From Priapulus caudatus (taxonomy: Eukaryota > Priapulida > Priapulimorpha > Priapulimorphida > Priapulidae), in assembly GCF_000485595.1 (NCBI RefSeq), contig NW_014577116.1, forward strand, positions 732,494 to 779,747: 47,254 nt of DNA, written 5' to 3'. The notes beneath the pieces were generated by a model that saw only the letters and a list, made by a program, of their open reading frames with translations, made no database searches and was not told the DNA's origin. The translations under genes were made by a program, and so were the position numbers. The stretch's first letter is position 1. Every line of letters begins with the position of its first letter. Of this stretch, positions 10,720-20,013 are shown piece by piece.

Positions 10720-13025
10720 TCAAATTGTCTGAATTTTTTCCTTTACTGCTGGCAGGAAAATTCTCCTATCTTTTTTGGCACACCACTTAACATAGCACTT
10801 TTCAAAGTCAAACATCTCTTCTTCTGGGCCTTCAATTTTGATGGTTAGAATGTCACAAACACTTTCTGTTTTGAGGTTATTTCTCAGTGCTGTTTTCACC
10901 AAATTATGTCTGCTAAAACCCCTCTCCACATCAACTGTTGTGGATGGTAGGGTCACAAACAGCTGGCCCATCAGAGAGATGTTTGGGTAAGAAGATTGGT
11001 GCTGCATTAAGACCATGCACCAGAAGTCTGCAAATGACTGGCCTGTGTGACTGAACATGAAATACTTAAACAGCTGCCACTCTGACACCATGGCTGTTGC
11101 ATCTACTAAAGCGTGACAGAGATCACCTTGCTTGTTGGTTTTGTCAGCACCAAAAATCTTGGCCAAATATGCAATTTCAGTTTGGCCATACAAGCCAAGA
11201 TCAGCTTCTGATGGTGGCATCTTACCAGGAACAAGCACCTCAAACATAGCAAACAGTTTGCTATTGCTCTGTTCTGACAAGAACCTGCTTTGAAGGTTTT
11301 GAATGGCATTATTGAGAAACTGCTTGGCACAAGATTCAGCTTCTTCAGCTTGTTTTGTCGAGTAAGAAATGGCATGGCCATGCAAATCAAAGCTGGTTTG
11401 ACACTGAAGATTTTGAATTTCTGGCAGTGTGCTTTTGAATTCTTTGTAATGAGCACCATTTTCAAGATGATCTTTTAGGTTTGTTAGAGCTGAAATAGTA
11501 GCTTTGGCATGCATCACCATGTCACTGTACAGCAGTTTACTCTTCTGTAAAACAAGACAGAGCTGTGACAAAATAACCAGAGAATCCGCCAGTAGGTGTG
11601 TTGTTGCAATGAACTTGAACTTGGATACCTTCTTCAAAATACCCTTTGCTTTAGCATTGTTTTTGTCACATGAAGAGAGATAAGTAAGCAGAGAATCTAA
11701 TGTTCTCCTGACTGCCTGAACACAGTTGTTGAATGATAACCATCTAGTCTCAAAAACCTCATGATAAGTCAGCTGATCATCATTAACCAAGCCTTGGATT
11801 TCTTTTAGTGCAGATTTTTGTTTCGGGCTGTATTTGAACAATTTGCAGAGAGCATTTACAGTTTCTTGATAGGACACAAGATATGGAACAACTTTAGCGG
11901 CTTGTCCTGCTGCCAAGGCAAGTCTGTGAGCCCCACAGTGATCAGACATCAGGAAAGGATTTTCATCCTTCATCCGTGTGGTGACCCCACTTTTGGACCC
12001 TGTCATGGTGCTGGCTCCATCCGTTCCTACAGCTATCATGGACGAAGGTGGCAGTCCAGCATTTGACAAGGTTTCTTTAACGGCTTTGTGAATGTCTTCT
12101 GCAGTACATCCATGCAAGGCCGACACAGAAAGAAATCTACTCATCAGCCTACCCTTGCTGACATAACGAATGTAGATCATCAAAGTCTGAGTAACACTCA
12201 CGTCTGTTGATTCATCAAATAGCAGTGCATAAAATTTGGCACCTGTCACATCACACAATATTTCAGTTTTTATTCCACTGGCCATGACATCTAGCATATC
12301 ATTCACTGAATCATATGAACTGTACTTCACCCGGTCATCAACAGTCATGGGTTCCAGAGATTTACACCCCTGAAACACAAAATAAAAGATCAATCACAAT
12401 ATGACATGATGCTGCAGTAATAAAATTGACCTGTAGTAATTTTTAATTCTCGCCAGGCTGCTTAGTGATGATATTGAAAAGTATAAATTGAATGTCAGTC
12501 TAAGAAAAAAAAGTGTAAACTTTCCTGCACTTTTTGCTAGTAGATTCAAAATAATTAAACTGTTTAAATTTAGATTCAAAATTGCACCAGTGAAAATATA
12601 TCAACCCCCCCCCCCAATAAATAAATAAATGTTCATACCATGAAAAGACAGTGCTTGTTCAGTTTCTCAACTTTTGCTTTCGCCATGTCCTCTTTGGCTG
12701 TGAAATAAACATTCTTCATTACGGCAATAACTGCCTCCTTAATACTGTCAAAAGCACGGGCGGTCGCCTTTTCCATGGCTCCAGTGACTTTCTCCGTTCT
12801 GGCTGACATTGCAAACCTGTGATCCACGGTTTTCTCGTGTTTCTGAAAATCGTCTAACTTTGGTGCCTGAGTCGACTTCCCTGCCGTCAAGATGTTGTCC
12901 CTTCCTCCATCAATACACAACTGACAGTAGAATTTGCCATCGTTCAGTTTCAGCCATTTAAATTTTGCAAACCATTCAACTTTTATTTTTCTCTTCGTTG
13001 GGATTTTCGGCTTCACGGGTGGCAT
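10720..13025 (-). CDS. hAT transposase, two exons (13025-12639 and 12369-10720), about 678 aa
   Basis: Exon 1 (129 codons from ATG at 13025) encodes a zinc finger of BED/TTF type (FYCQLC then FQKHEKTVDH) after a basic start. The donor ATG|GTATGA lies at 12638 and the acceptor TTTGTGTTTCAG at 12370. Both exons are in phase 0 and join with no stop. Exon 2 holds the RNase-H-like core: Asp in LLFDESTDVS, Asp in AVGTDGASTMTG, CGAHRLALAAGQ, ETRWLSF, and the C-terminal dimerisation block with catalytic Glu (LPSTTVDVERGFSRHNLVK). This resembles the ZNF862/KIAA1586-like hAT proteins of animals. The enzyme binds element ends in the nucleus and catalyses cut-and-paste transposition. All catalytic residues are present and length is full. 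Genes of this type have also been domesticated by hosts, but the intact ends argue for a transposon. Confidence 0.88.
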
Positions 13026-13349
13026 TTTTGTTTCGATTTTTTCCTCCGAACGAAAGTGTTCACTGCTAGCGCTGTTAACGCGTTATAACATGCCAGCAAC
13101 CGCGACCGCCCACTGACTGCTGATTGTTGGCACGTGATGATTGTTGTGTTTATCATGTGTCTCATTTTCTGTTTCGTTTTCGTTTTACAGTACCACACAC
13201 ACGAAGAGAGGTAGAGGGGGTTCTGGGGGTCTCCCCCAACAAAATTTTACAAATTTGAATGTCTTGGACTGCATTTGATGCACCCCGAAAATAAAATTTC
13301 ATTTTTTACTTTTAGTTTAAATCTTACTTTGTTAGCAGACCTACTAAGT

Positions 13350-13438
13350 CTCACGCTGCGCATTTCGCGGTAGACTCACGCATCTGGACCCATTCTCCCG
13401 CACTCCCGCATGCCCTACGTATTCTCACGCATTCACGC
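13350..13438. repeat. CTCACGC/CTCCCGC subterminal array in hAT element
   Basis: Six copies of a 7-bp word (YTC[AC]CGC) at about 13350, 13375, 13395, 13403, 13424 and 13432. They lie inside the transposon upstream of the transposase start. Such arrays in hAT elements are often transposase-binding sites. Here that is inference. Confidence 0.55.
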
Positions 13439-14189
13439 CAAAGTAAAAGCAGCCAAAATATTTATAACCAGAACTTCGTTGGCGAGAAGTGAAACAGTTC
13501 CTACCTACGTTTCCTAGAATCCTACAACGTGAAACAGTCGTATAGAGCCTGGGCCGGCTAGTTCATAAACGAGCCTGAAGGTCGTATGGCGCGGCGGCCG
13601 GCTTTGATGTACGCGATCGATCGTAGTATACGCATGCTATCCTGCTATATGCGGCACCAGAGCCGTTTTACACTTCGGTTAATCGAGCTCCGTTTTTGGA
13701 GCGATTCCTAGCACTACTATCCAGTACACGACACGAATACCAGTACACGACACCAGTACACAACTGGTGTTCACATTTTGAAAACAATGTCATGACTTGC
13801 AGCAATAGTACATGCAACTTCAAGTCATTTGCATCTCGTGGTTCCCGTACGCGTTGCAAAAACGTTTCAGCACGCGAGGTGTGCGTTTTTTCGCACTTCT
13901 CCTGATCAATCGAGGCGCGCGATGGCGCGCGATGACAAGGACAAGGACTGATTATAATATATAGTATAAACATAACTATATATTTATGTGTCAGTGTGCG
14001 CGCAATGGCGGCGGCGTGTTTACAGTTGAAACGCTTCAAGTGCCTGTGTTACCCACGTCCGTGGCTGTGCACATCGTGGCTTGTGCTTGCTGTTTATTAA
14101 GGGAAAATTACGTTCGTCATTTTTTTCGCCAAATAAGACTTTCAATCGCCAGATTACTAATTTGTTCGCCATTGGCGAATTGGCGAGTG

Positions 14190-14211
14190 GGTAGCGAGGG
14201 CCCTGCAGTAT
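14190..14211. repeat. right terminal inverted repeat and target-site duplication of hAT element
   Basis: The inverted repeat ends at 14205, followed by CAGTAT at 14206-14211. Just inside this end the repeated word is TCGCC (several copies within 60 bases), unlike the TAGCC words at the other end. Confidence 0.85.
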
Positions 14212-14411
14212 AATGCAAAATCACGATCCGGCGCTGCGAGTGCTAGAATAGGCGCCGAAACAAGAGCATATTTCAATGTATCAAATGACGCTTGTACACT
14301 AGGAGTCCAAACAAAAGGAGTGGCTTTACCTTGCGCGATGAACTTTACTGCTTGGCTAAAAAGCAACTGTAAACTTTCTGCATGGCATTTACAATAGGAT
14401 CTACTAATCGA
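14206..14411 (-). pseudogene. pol: Gypsy-type pol: RT-RNase H connection (other half of split gene)
   Basis: The minus strand reads LLFSQAVKFIAQGKATPF, VWTPSVQASFDTLKYALV and SAPILALAAPDRDFALYC, the typical end of a Gypsy reverse transcriptase leading into RNase H. At 14206 the host sequence is cut by the hAT element, and the next residues (DASSH) are found at 10448 on the far side. Upstream of about 14411 the frame is lost, so the catalytic RT core is missing from this copy. It is followed at once by the P-like transposase copy, so the element was already truncated or was joined to it by a rearrangement. Confidence 0.8.
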
Positions 14412-14458
14412 ACCCGAAATTACAGTTTATGATGCATGATATCGGTCAACCTGTTCAT

Positions 14459-15190
14459 TCAACCATCATAGTGATAGAATAACGGTACGTCTCGGTATCC
14501 CTCGATACTAGGGTGTTTTGTCTCATCTTGTATGATAATACTTTTTCTAGATGTCTGGTAGCTTATAGATGTGAGTTTACCACCTGTGTAAGCTTTAAGC
14601 CTTGAGAAAAGACTTTCCACTGCGCTGCCGTTGATGCGTAGCGGGGAAATGTAATGTTTATCGCAATGCCTACTCAAGAAATCAGCACATACAACCTGGA
14701 ATCCAGACACTGCAATTCTGAGCAAATCCCACGTCTGCCATGCCAGAAATCGTCTCTCTCTGGGGGAGTTAGGTTGGAAGTCGCTCATATCTGAAGGTAG
14801 CAATTAAGAATTAGGGTAATTATAGGTAAAGAGATTACAGTTCAAGTATACATCATTACCTTCATACAGAGGTGATATGCACACCTGTAAAGCTTTTTCA
14901 TTTACAGAATTTAATACGTTACACTTGCTTTGTATGGAACATGAGTTGCATGCATTACCTTCCAATTCTTTAGTCCAGTTTTCGAAGTAGCGATATCCTT
15001 CCAAGATGTTGTGCAGAACGTGTTGATTTTGAGCAGTCACTCTTTGATGTGACAATAAACCGCGCTCAAACATTGGGTTGCATGCTGCCAAATAGCCATG
15101 CGTAGCCATCACGGATTTGCTCTCGCGAGGTATGGCCGTCGGCTCGTCTGGTTGTGCATAGCTCTCCAACTCCATAAGCACATGTTCTTG
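14459..15190 (-). CDS. P-element-like transposase, copy 3, C-terminal exons
   Basis: Exon B is 15190-14959 (acceptor CTTACAG, donor GAAG|GTAATG) and exon C/D is 14790-14459 (acceptor TACCTTCAG). The exon phases agree (1 then 2) and both exons are open. Exon B has ACNPMFERGLLSHQRV and ILEGYRYFENW. Exon C/D has SPRERRFLAWQTWDLL and HYISPLRINGSAVESLFSR, then AYTGGKLTSISY. The E-x-hF-[SQ]-x-hK/R...GG pattern resembles the C-terminal part of P-superfamily (THAP9-like) transposases. Homologous exons occur at 20.0-21.4 kb and 33.1-34.4 kb, but there C and D are separated by 211 bp. The upstream half of this copy appears to lie at 21.66-22.79 kb. Confidence 0.55.
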
Positions 15191-15790
15191 CTGTAAGTCC
15201 ATTTTTGCAGATCAGGATATAAGTCATTAGATTGTTTAAAATGTATTCGCACTGCACCGCATGAATGCGAACGACGCACGAAGAGATGTGCGGGGATACA
15301 CAAAGTGCTTGCATAGTAATGTTTACTGTTACAATATAATATATTTAACACTATAAGGCCAAACAAAAAAAGGTGTTTCCGGTAGACCGACCGTCCCTAG
15401 ATTATTATGGCCGACCCTAAAATTTTTCCATCAAAAAAATAAAAAATAAAAATATTTTTTAATTTGAAATCTGACAGACAAAACATGAGATTTTTTACTA
15501 CAAACACGTTCTGGACTTGCTTACTAACTTACCCCTACCTATAAACCACTTTATAGCATGCATTAGAGGGATATTAAGAACCAAAAAAATAAATAAATAA
15601 AAATAAAAATAGATATCCCTACCTACCTACCCTACTTTTGTTTTTGATGCAATAGGAAACACACCTATTTTTTGGTTTGGCCTAAGAAATACGCATTTTC
15701 TGAATATTGGTATATATATATGGTATCTATAGGTACCATGCTGAAGCGTAATAAAATTTGTGATTTATGCAAGTAAACATCAGTCAGTAC
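15191..15790. other. intron of P-like copy 3 holding a MITE
   Basis: Between the donor ATGCAG|GTACTG (15790) and the acceptor at 15191. It contains a Harbinger-like MITE (listed separately) and very A/T-rich runs. No coding sequence seen. Confidence 0.5.
15357..15682. mobile_element. Harbinger-like MITE, 326 bp
   Basis: The ends are imperfect inverted repeats of about 28 bp, beginning GGCCAAACAAAAAAAGGTG on the left and, reversed from the right, GGCCAAACCAAAAAATAGG. Both sides carry the trinucleotide TAA (15354-15356, 15683-15685). A 3-bp TWA duplication and GG-starting ends fit the PIF/Harbinger superfamily. The interior is A/T-rich and non-coding, so this is a non-autonomous element that would depend on a transposase elsewhere. 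Confidence 0.65.
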
Positions 15791-15898
15791 CTGCATTATT
15801 TTGGCTGGTCTAACGTTCAACTTGGTCCAGGCATCTCGCGTTATGAAGCTCCGCTGCATACCAGGAATCATTCTGGCATGCTCGGCTTCACGACGCTT
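15791..15898 (-). pseudogene. P-like copy 3, exon A fragment at a rearrangement breakpoint
   Basis: Encodes AEHARMIPGMQRSFITRDAW and TKLNVRPAKIMQ, then a GT donor at 15790. It matches exon A of the copies at 21.2 and 34.3 kb (FIKRDAWTKLNVRPAKVMQ). The first 35 bases of this piece (15864-15898) are repeated at 21657-21691, where the missing upstream half of the same exon lies. The exon is therefore split in two by about 5.8 kb. Confidence 0.6.
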
Positions 15899-15899
15899 T

Positions 15900-15985
15900 T
15901 AGATCATCAAAGTCTGAGTAACACTCACGTCTGTTGATTCATCAAATAGCAGTGCATAAAATTTGGCACCTGTCACATCACACAA
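15900..15985 (-). repeat. 86-bp fragment of the hAT transposase gene
   Basis: Bases 15901-15985 appear identical, base for base, to 12174-12258 inside exon 2 of the hAT transposase (the DESTD region). No inverted repeats flank it. It abuts the P-like breakpoint on one side and a GRPKKY open frame on the other. Confidence 0.8.
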
Positions 15986-16146
15986 GGTTCGCTTTCAAAC
16001 TCGCCGGTTGTCTTCCAAAACAGCCAGTCTTCCATGGATTCGGGAATCTCAACGCTGTTTGCTATATTACTAATGTTAGTACTATATTTTGCCCGTCTAG
16101 CACGAAGACGGTCCTCTTCCGAAAAATACTTCTTGGGACGACCCAT
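15986..16146 (-). CDS. N-terminal fragment with AT-hook-like motif, transposon-type
   Basis: ATG at 16146 is followed by GRPKKYFSEEDRLRARRAKY, then EIPESMEDWLFWKTTGEFE, and the frame enters the hAT scrap at 15985. GRPKK is an AT-hook core that binds the minor groove. Short basic starts of this kind (MGRP[RK]KY) open several animal transposon proteins and I cannot tell which one this is. The rest of the gene is absent because the sequence changes to unrelated DNA at 15985. Treat as a fragment. Confidence 0.35.
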
Positions 16147-16162
16147 TTTTGTCGAAAACACT

Positions 16163-16920
16163 CATACAGAGACGACAATAAGCACTGAACAACCACCACT
16201 GTCGACTCAACTTTGAAAACAGAAATGGTACGCTCGCGCAGCGACGTAGTCACGCCACGCGCAAACCAGTTTGTTTATACTGCTGGTATCGCCATCTAGT
16301 GGACCGAAACTCAAAAATTATCAGTTCTCGGCCGCAGCAGTTTCACGGCGAGTAAACGCCCGGGAGAAAACCATTTCGCCATCTATAAACAATCAAGTTG
16401 CGCGCAAAGAGCCTGGTCCTTTAATGTCTTATAGGATAATGTGTATGGGCCAGTTTGCAGTATCTACAGCAAGTATGTTGAATGGGTTATCTCCCTCTAG
16501 ATTTCTGGGCTAACGGAGCTGCACTGTCACAGTATACTGCTCATATAATCCAACCATTTGTCTGCCGACGTCAAAGAGGTGATACAATCTCAAAACTGAT
16601 GGAATTACAGAAATGATTTTGGCCATGTGCGATCCCTTTCCCGCATGTTTGGGAAATATTTCAAGGTTTGTTATTTGGGGCACACGCCACAGCTAATGAT
16701 TTGTGTATTTATCCATGTTTTGAGGTTTTGTAGCATTTCAAACATCAAAAGTGATGATTTGTGTATGCATTCATGTTTTACGGTTCTCTTGCGTTTTAAA
16801 TTACATTACAAACTATTGATACGTGATTGCAGCAAAACACAGGGATCTTGTGAGGAAACACGGGGAAACACAGTCTTCATTTGCAAAGCGTGTCACCAAT
16901 CGCCCCATACTTCACCACTC
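16163..16920. other. no gene recognised
   Basis: No supported coding frame. A 12-bp CCACTAGATGGC word on the minus strand (16291-16302) matches the CTCF core consensus. Otherwise no structure noted. Confidence 0.4.
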
Positions 16921-16932
16921 TGCCTCCCTGTT

Positions 16933-16976
16933 ATGGATCCGTGCGCCCGGCCTCACATTTCGGCGCACGGATCCAT
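16933..16976. repeat. perfect 15-bp inverted repeat with 14-nt loop
   Basis: Arms ATGGATCCGTGCGCC (16933-16947) and its exact reverse complement (16962-16976). It lies over the 3' end of the kinase-tail frame, whose stop codon falls in the loop. It could form a stable RNA hairpin at the end of that transcript. Confidence 0.7.
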
Positions 16977-17395
16977 TAACAATGGCTCACGTATGTGTTT
17001 TAAAATATTTGCGGTCGCGTGCGCCCTTCCCGCAAAAAATGCGCGTCCTTTGTGCACAACAATGCGCTTACGATCATTACTCCATTTTTCTTGCATCGGG
17101 TCTAGTTCTGGATATACTAAAGATGACTGCTGGCTGCTGGGCTGTGCATTTGTTGCTGGTTTTAATTCTGACATCTGGCTATCAGGTGGTTCTATTCCTG
17201 TGTCCATTTGAGACGGCTGAGTGTCGAGTTGTGCTTCTTTTGCTGGATATACTAAAGATGGCTGCTGGCTGCTGGGCTGGGCATTTGTTGCTGGTTCCAA
17301 TTCTGACATCTTCTGGCTATCAGCTTGTACTTTACCTGTGTCCGTTTGAGACTGCTGAGTATTAAATTATGCTTCCTGTGCTGGCTCCACATTAG
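16953..17395 (-). pseudogene. Gln/Pro-rich repeated tail of the TKL kinase
   Basis: The minus strand carries a degenerate tandem repeat of about 40 residues. Unit core: MSELEPATNAQPSSQQPSLV, then a TQPSQMDTG-like segment; two clear copies and a weaker third at about 17390-17320 with an in-frame TAA. It ends in EKWSNDRKRIVVHKGRAFF and a stop at about 16953. It follows the kinase C-lobe in another frame, so it is probably the disordered C-terminal tail of that kinase with a shift in between. Low complexity makes functional assignment impossible. Confidence 0.45.
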
Positions 17396-17406
17396 ATAGT
17401 GATTTG

Positions 17407-18393
17407 CTAGACGAGAAAGCACTGGTTTATAGTGTCATCTTCTGCATGTGTCAGTATTCCTATTATTTCTGTAAATGGTGGTCGCATAGTAGGGGCCTGG
17501 TTCCAACAATGCGTCATTAACTTTGCGTACATGCCATGAACGTTGATGTTGATTTCTGGTCTTACACCATTCAACACCAGACTAGTACAGATTTGTGTGC
17601 AGTTTGCATCTTTTTGCCAAAGATAGTGCTGATCTACATGAGCTAACTCGTACATCACCATTGAAAAAGAGTAAATGTCAACTGGTGTGTTGTAGTGTGG
17701 ATTTCCATGCAGCAGTTCTGGAGCTTGCTATGGCAATGTGCCAACTGCATCTATTTGTATGTGAAACGGTGGACATGTAGGTTGTATGTAGGATTGAACG
17801 AGCCTCTCCCATATCTGAAACCTTAAAAACCCACTCATCTGCACAAGTCTTGCCAGAACTCACCAGAATATTTTGTGATTTCAGGTCACAATGAACAATA
17901 TCGTTTTGATGAAGATAAGCCATTCCATGTGCTGTCTGATCTAATGCTTCTAATTTTAGGTCTTCTGGTAGTGCATCTCCAATAGCATATATCATTTGAC
18001 GTACTGTATAGCACATGACTGATTGACCATTTATTTCCAGTGACTTAACACAGAATTCTAATACAAGAGTCATCTCAGGTATGCAAATGCCCAAACAGGC
18101 CAAAACAAACAGAGTAAGTTTTTAGCTTATTTTCTTAGCATTTCTTCATACTTTGGAATATCTTTTCCTAGTTTGAACTTTTTTAATGCTACAGTTGAGG
18201 TGTTAAATAAACCCTGGTACACTCGTGCCACTGACCCTTCTCCGATCTCTGAAGTGAATGCAACGGCTTCTACTGGAATAAGGTCCTCGTTAATCTGCAC
18301 ACCTGTTGATTGCTGAAGTCCAAGGGATTTGAATGTATTTCCACGAAAACTCTGCATCATGTTGCTGTACAGCAAGTAATTCTGAAAATACAA
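17407..18393 (-). pseudogene. TKL-type protein kinase, decayed
   Basis: Minus-strand N-lobe: SEIGEGSVARVYQG and VALKKFKLG, ending near EEMLRK (18135). C-lobe: TLVLEFC, then HGMAYLHQNDIVHCDLKSQN with an HCD instead of HRD catalytic loop, then KVSDMGEARS where DFG would be, then VGTLP-stop-QAPELL, DIYSFSMVMYE and LMTHCWNQAPTMRPPF. The order and spacing are those of a tyrosine-kinase-like kinase. Damage: a stop and shift just after the N-lobe (about 18120), and TAG within the activation segment before APE, where the pattern predicts Tyr. The HRD Arg change may have preceded decay, since HCD occurs in some TKL kinases. A large TKL family is a feature of some sponges, but that is only a hint of origin. 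Confidence 0.75.
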
Positions 18394-18399
18394 GCATAC

Positions 18400-19115
18400 T
18401 GTTTACTACTAATAACCATGAAAAATATCAGCAAATTTCCAGGAAATGATTATTGATGCCAATTTTGAACTAAGTAACACTCAGGAAAATTACTGGGTGA
18501 CGGTGGTTCTGGCCTTTTTGTTATCGTGCAAGAACAAGGGTAATGGCATCGGGGCTGGGCCTCTTGGTATTGTATAACCAATATTATGCCCTCGCTGTAG
18601 CAAAACACTGGATATGACGACAGGATGTGACGTCTTCCAATATCGCCTCCCAAACGAGATGTTACTAGGACAGGACGGGGAAAGAGCAGTCAGTGACGGA
18701 TCTAGAGGGGGTTGGGGTGGGTGCACTCCCCCGCCCCCTCCGGGCAGCCACTGACTAATGTTATGATACTGGTGGGGGCACTCTACTCCTTAGCACCGCG
18801 TGCCTTTGGCACGCCTTCACTCAAATATTAACAACCCCCCCCCCGTCTCCTGAAAGCTAGATCCTCCCCTGCATAGAACTGACCATCTGACTCTGAACAT
18901 TCAGTAACACTTGTGTGCAGCTGTAATGTACTAACGAGTTTGCTAATGCTCGCATACAAAGTTTCAAAAATATCGTTCAATGAAAAGTAGAAAATTCAGA
19001 TTAATAAGATCCACTATAATATCAACCACGCTTACAACATATCTGTTGCGAAATCTTAAATTTTGCCTGTGCCGGTTCTATCGTCTACGTTATGTCGCAC
19101 ACTCTTATCACTGAT
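18400..19115. other. no gene recognised; contains a MITE-like element
   Basis: Non-coding apart from short chance frames. It includes poly-C runs and the MITE-like element at 18691-18871. Confidence 0.4.
18691..18871. mobile_element. possible hAT-like MITE, about 181 bp
   Basis: Left end CAGTGACGGATCTAG; reversed right end CAGGGGAGGATCTAG, matching at most positions. The interior is GC/poly-C rich and non-coding. CAG-starting ends with GGATCTAG are common in non-autonomous hAT elements. I see no clear flanking duplication, which lowers confidence. Confidence 0.4.
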
Positions 19116-19124
19116 ACTGAACAC

Positions 19125-19161
<37 letters not shown>

Positions 19162-19327
19162 ATCATGGGTTTATTTAATATATACCCATTAAGCACAAAC
19201 ATGCATATCCATTTTATCAACAACCTATTAATTATATAAAGAGCCCATTTTATATGTTAATGACCTCTTGATTTCATTGATTTCGATCAACATATCAACT
19301 TGGTTCATTTAGCTGACCATTCCTCAG

Positions 19328-19555
19328 GTACAAGCATCAAGCAGTTTGAAGACCATCTTTGTGGAAGCTGTTCGACACACACTCATGATGGAACACTTCA
19401 GTATGTGGCAGAAAAAGTTTGTGCATGCGAGACTAAATGAATTTGTATCTGCATTCATACAAATTCAGGCTGAAAGTGAGGGCTTCACCACTACAAAAGG
19501 AGGTTTTAATCTACGAGACAATTTGTATAGTTGTGTTAATGTAAAATTTACATAA
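19328..19555 (+). CDS. putative 3'-terminal exon, unknown protein (X1)
   Basis: A strong acceptor (ACCATTCCTCAG at 19327) is followed by an open frame to a TAA at about 19553: ASSSLKTIFVEAVRHTLMM, then HFSMWQKKFVHARLNEFVS, FIQIQAESEGFTTTKGGF and NLRDNLYSCVNVKFT. AATAAAA follows about 40 bases later. This looks like a last exon with its poly(A) signal. I recognise no domain. An identical copy lies at 32385-32612. No upstream exons were found on the plus strand nearby, so it may be a chance frame or the remnant of a transposon gene. Confidence 0.35.
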   Translation, partial: VQASSSLKTIFVEAVRHTLMMEHFSMWQKKFVHARLNEFVSAFIQIQAESEGFTTTKGGFNLRDNLYSCVNVKFT

Positions 19556-20013
19556 CTTCAACCATGTGGTCATAAAGGCCAACTTTGGTGCCAAAATAAA
19601 ACTAGATCATTGTCGTTAAACATAGTTATTGACGTACAAGTGAAAACGAAATTAAAATTTGGTGCAATATCAGCAGTTTCGATAAGTAACAGAGCTGCAG
19701 CCTAGCCTTAAGATACAATGTCACATTTGGTTTTGTCAAGTCACTGCGATGTGAATATACGCTAAATAACGCTGTTGCGCAAGTTAGCATCAATTAACAG
19801 AACTTTCATAGCGAGTGTACTGTATACAACGTCACTCTCATGTTAATATACCATACCAGGCTCCATTCCTGTGATGTTACTGTTAGGAGCAACGAGCGTC
19901 ATGCACCCTCTCGTGGGAAAGCAGCAATCGGGCAGCTAGGTTACACTCAATACTTGTACCTTTGCTCGATACACTATACTCTACTAAAACTCTTATATGC
20001 AAATATGCACTCT

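Larger units (their letters stand above)
10455..14205. mobile_element. hAT-type DNA transposon, complete-looking, 3751 bp
   Basis: The ends are inverted repeats: CAGGGCCCTAGCTAGG at 10455 and, on the other strand from 14205, CAGGGCCCTCGCTACC (13 of 16 match). Both sides carry the direct repeat CAGTAT (10449-10454 and 14206-14211). Removing the element and one repeat restores the host Gypsy reading across Tyr-Cys-Asp-Ala-Ser of its RNase H. It contains one spliced transposase gene. hAT elements usually make 8-bp duplications; here only 6 bp match, so either two bases diverged or this branch uses 6. It moves by cut and paste. An open transposase with both ends present makes this the best candidate for a recently active element here. 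Confidence 0.9.

Noticed and set aside
16627-17365. Two long plus-strand frames over the kinase tail
   Set aside because: They overlap the repeated Gln/Pro coding frame on the minus strand and contain only its antisense repeats.
18691-18871. MITE tied to the intact hAT at 10.5-14.2 kb
   Set aside because: Ends share only the CAG start. The rest of the terminal repeats differ, so it is not a derivative of that element.
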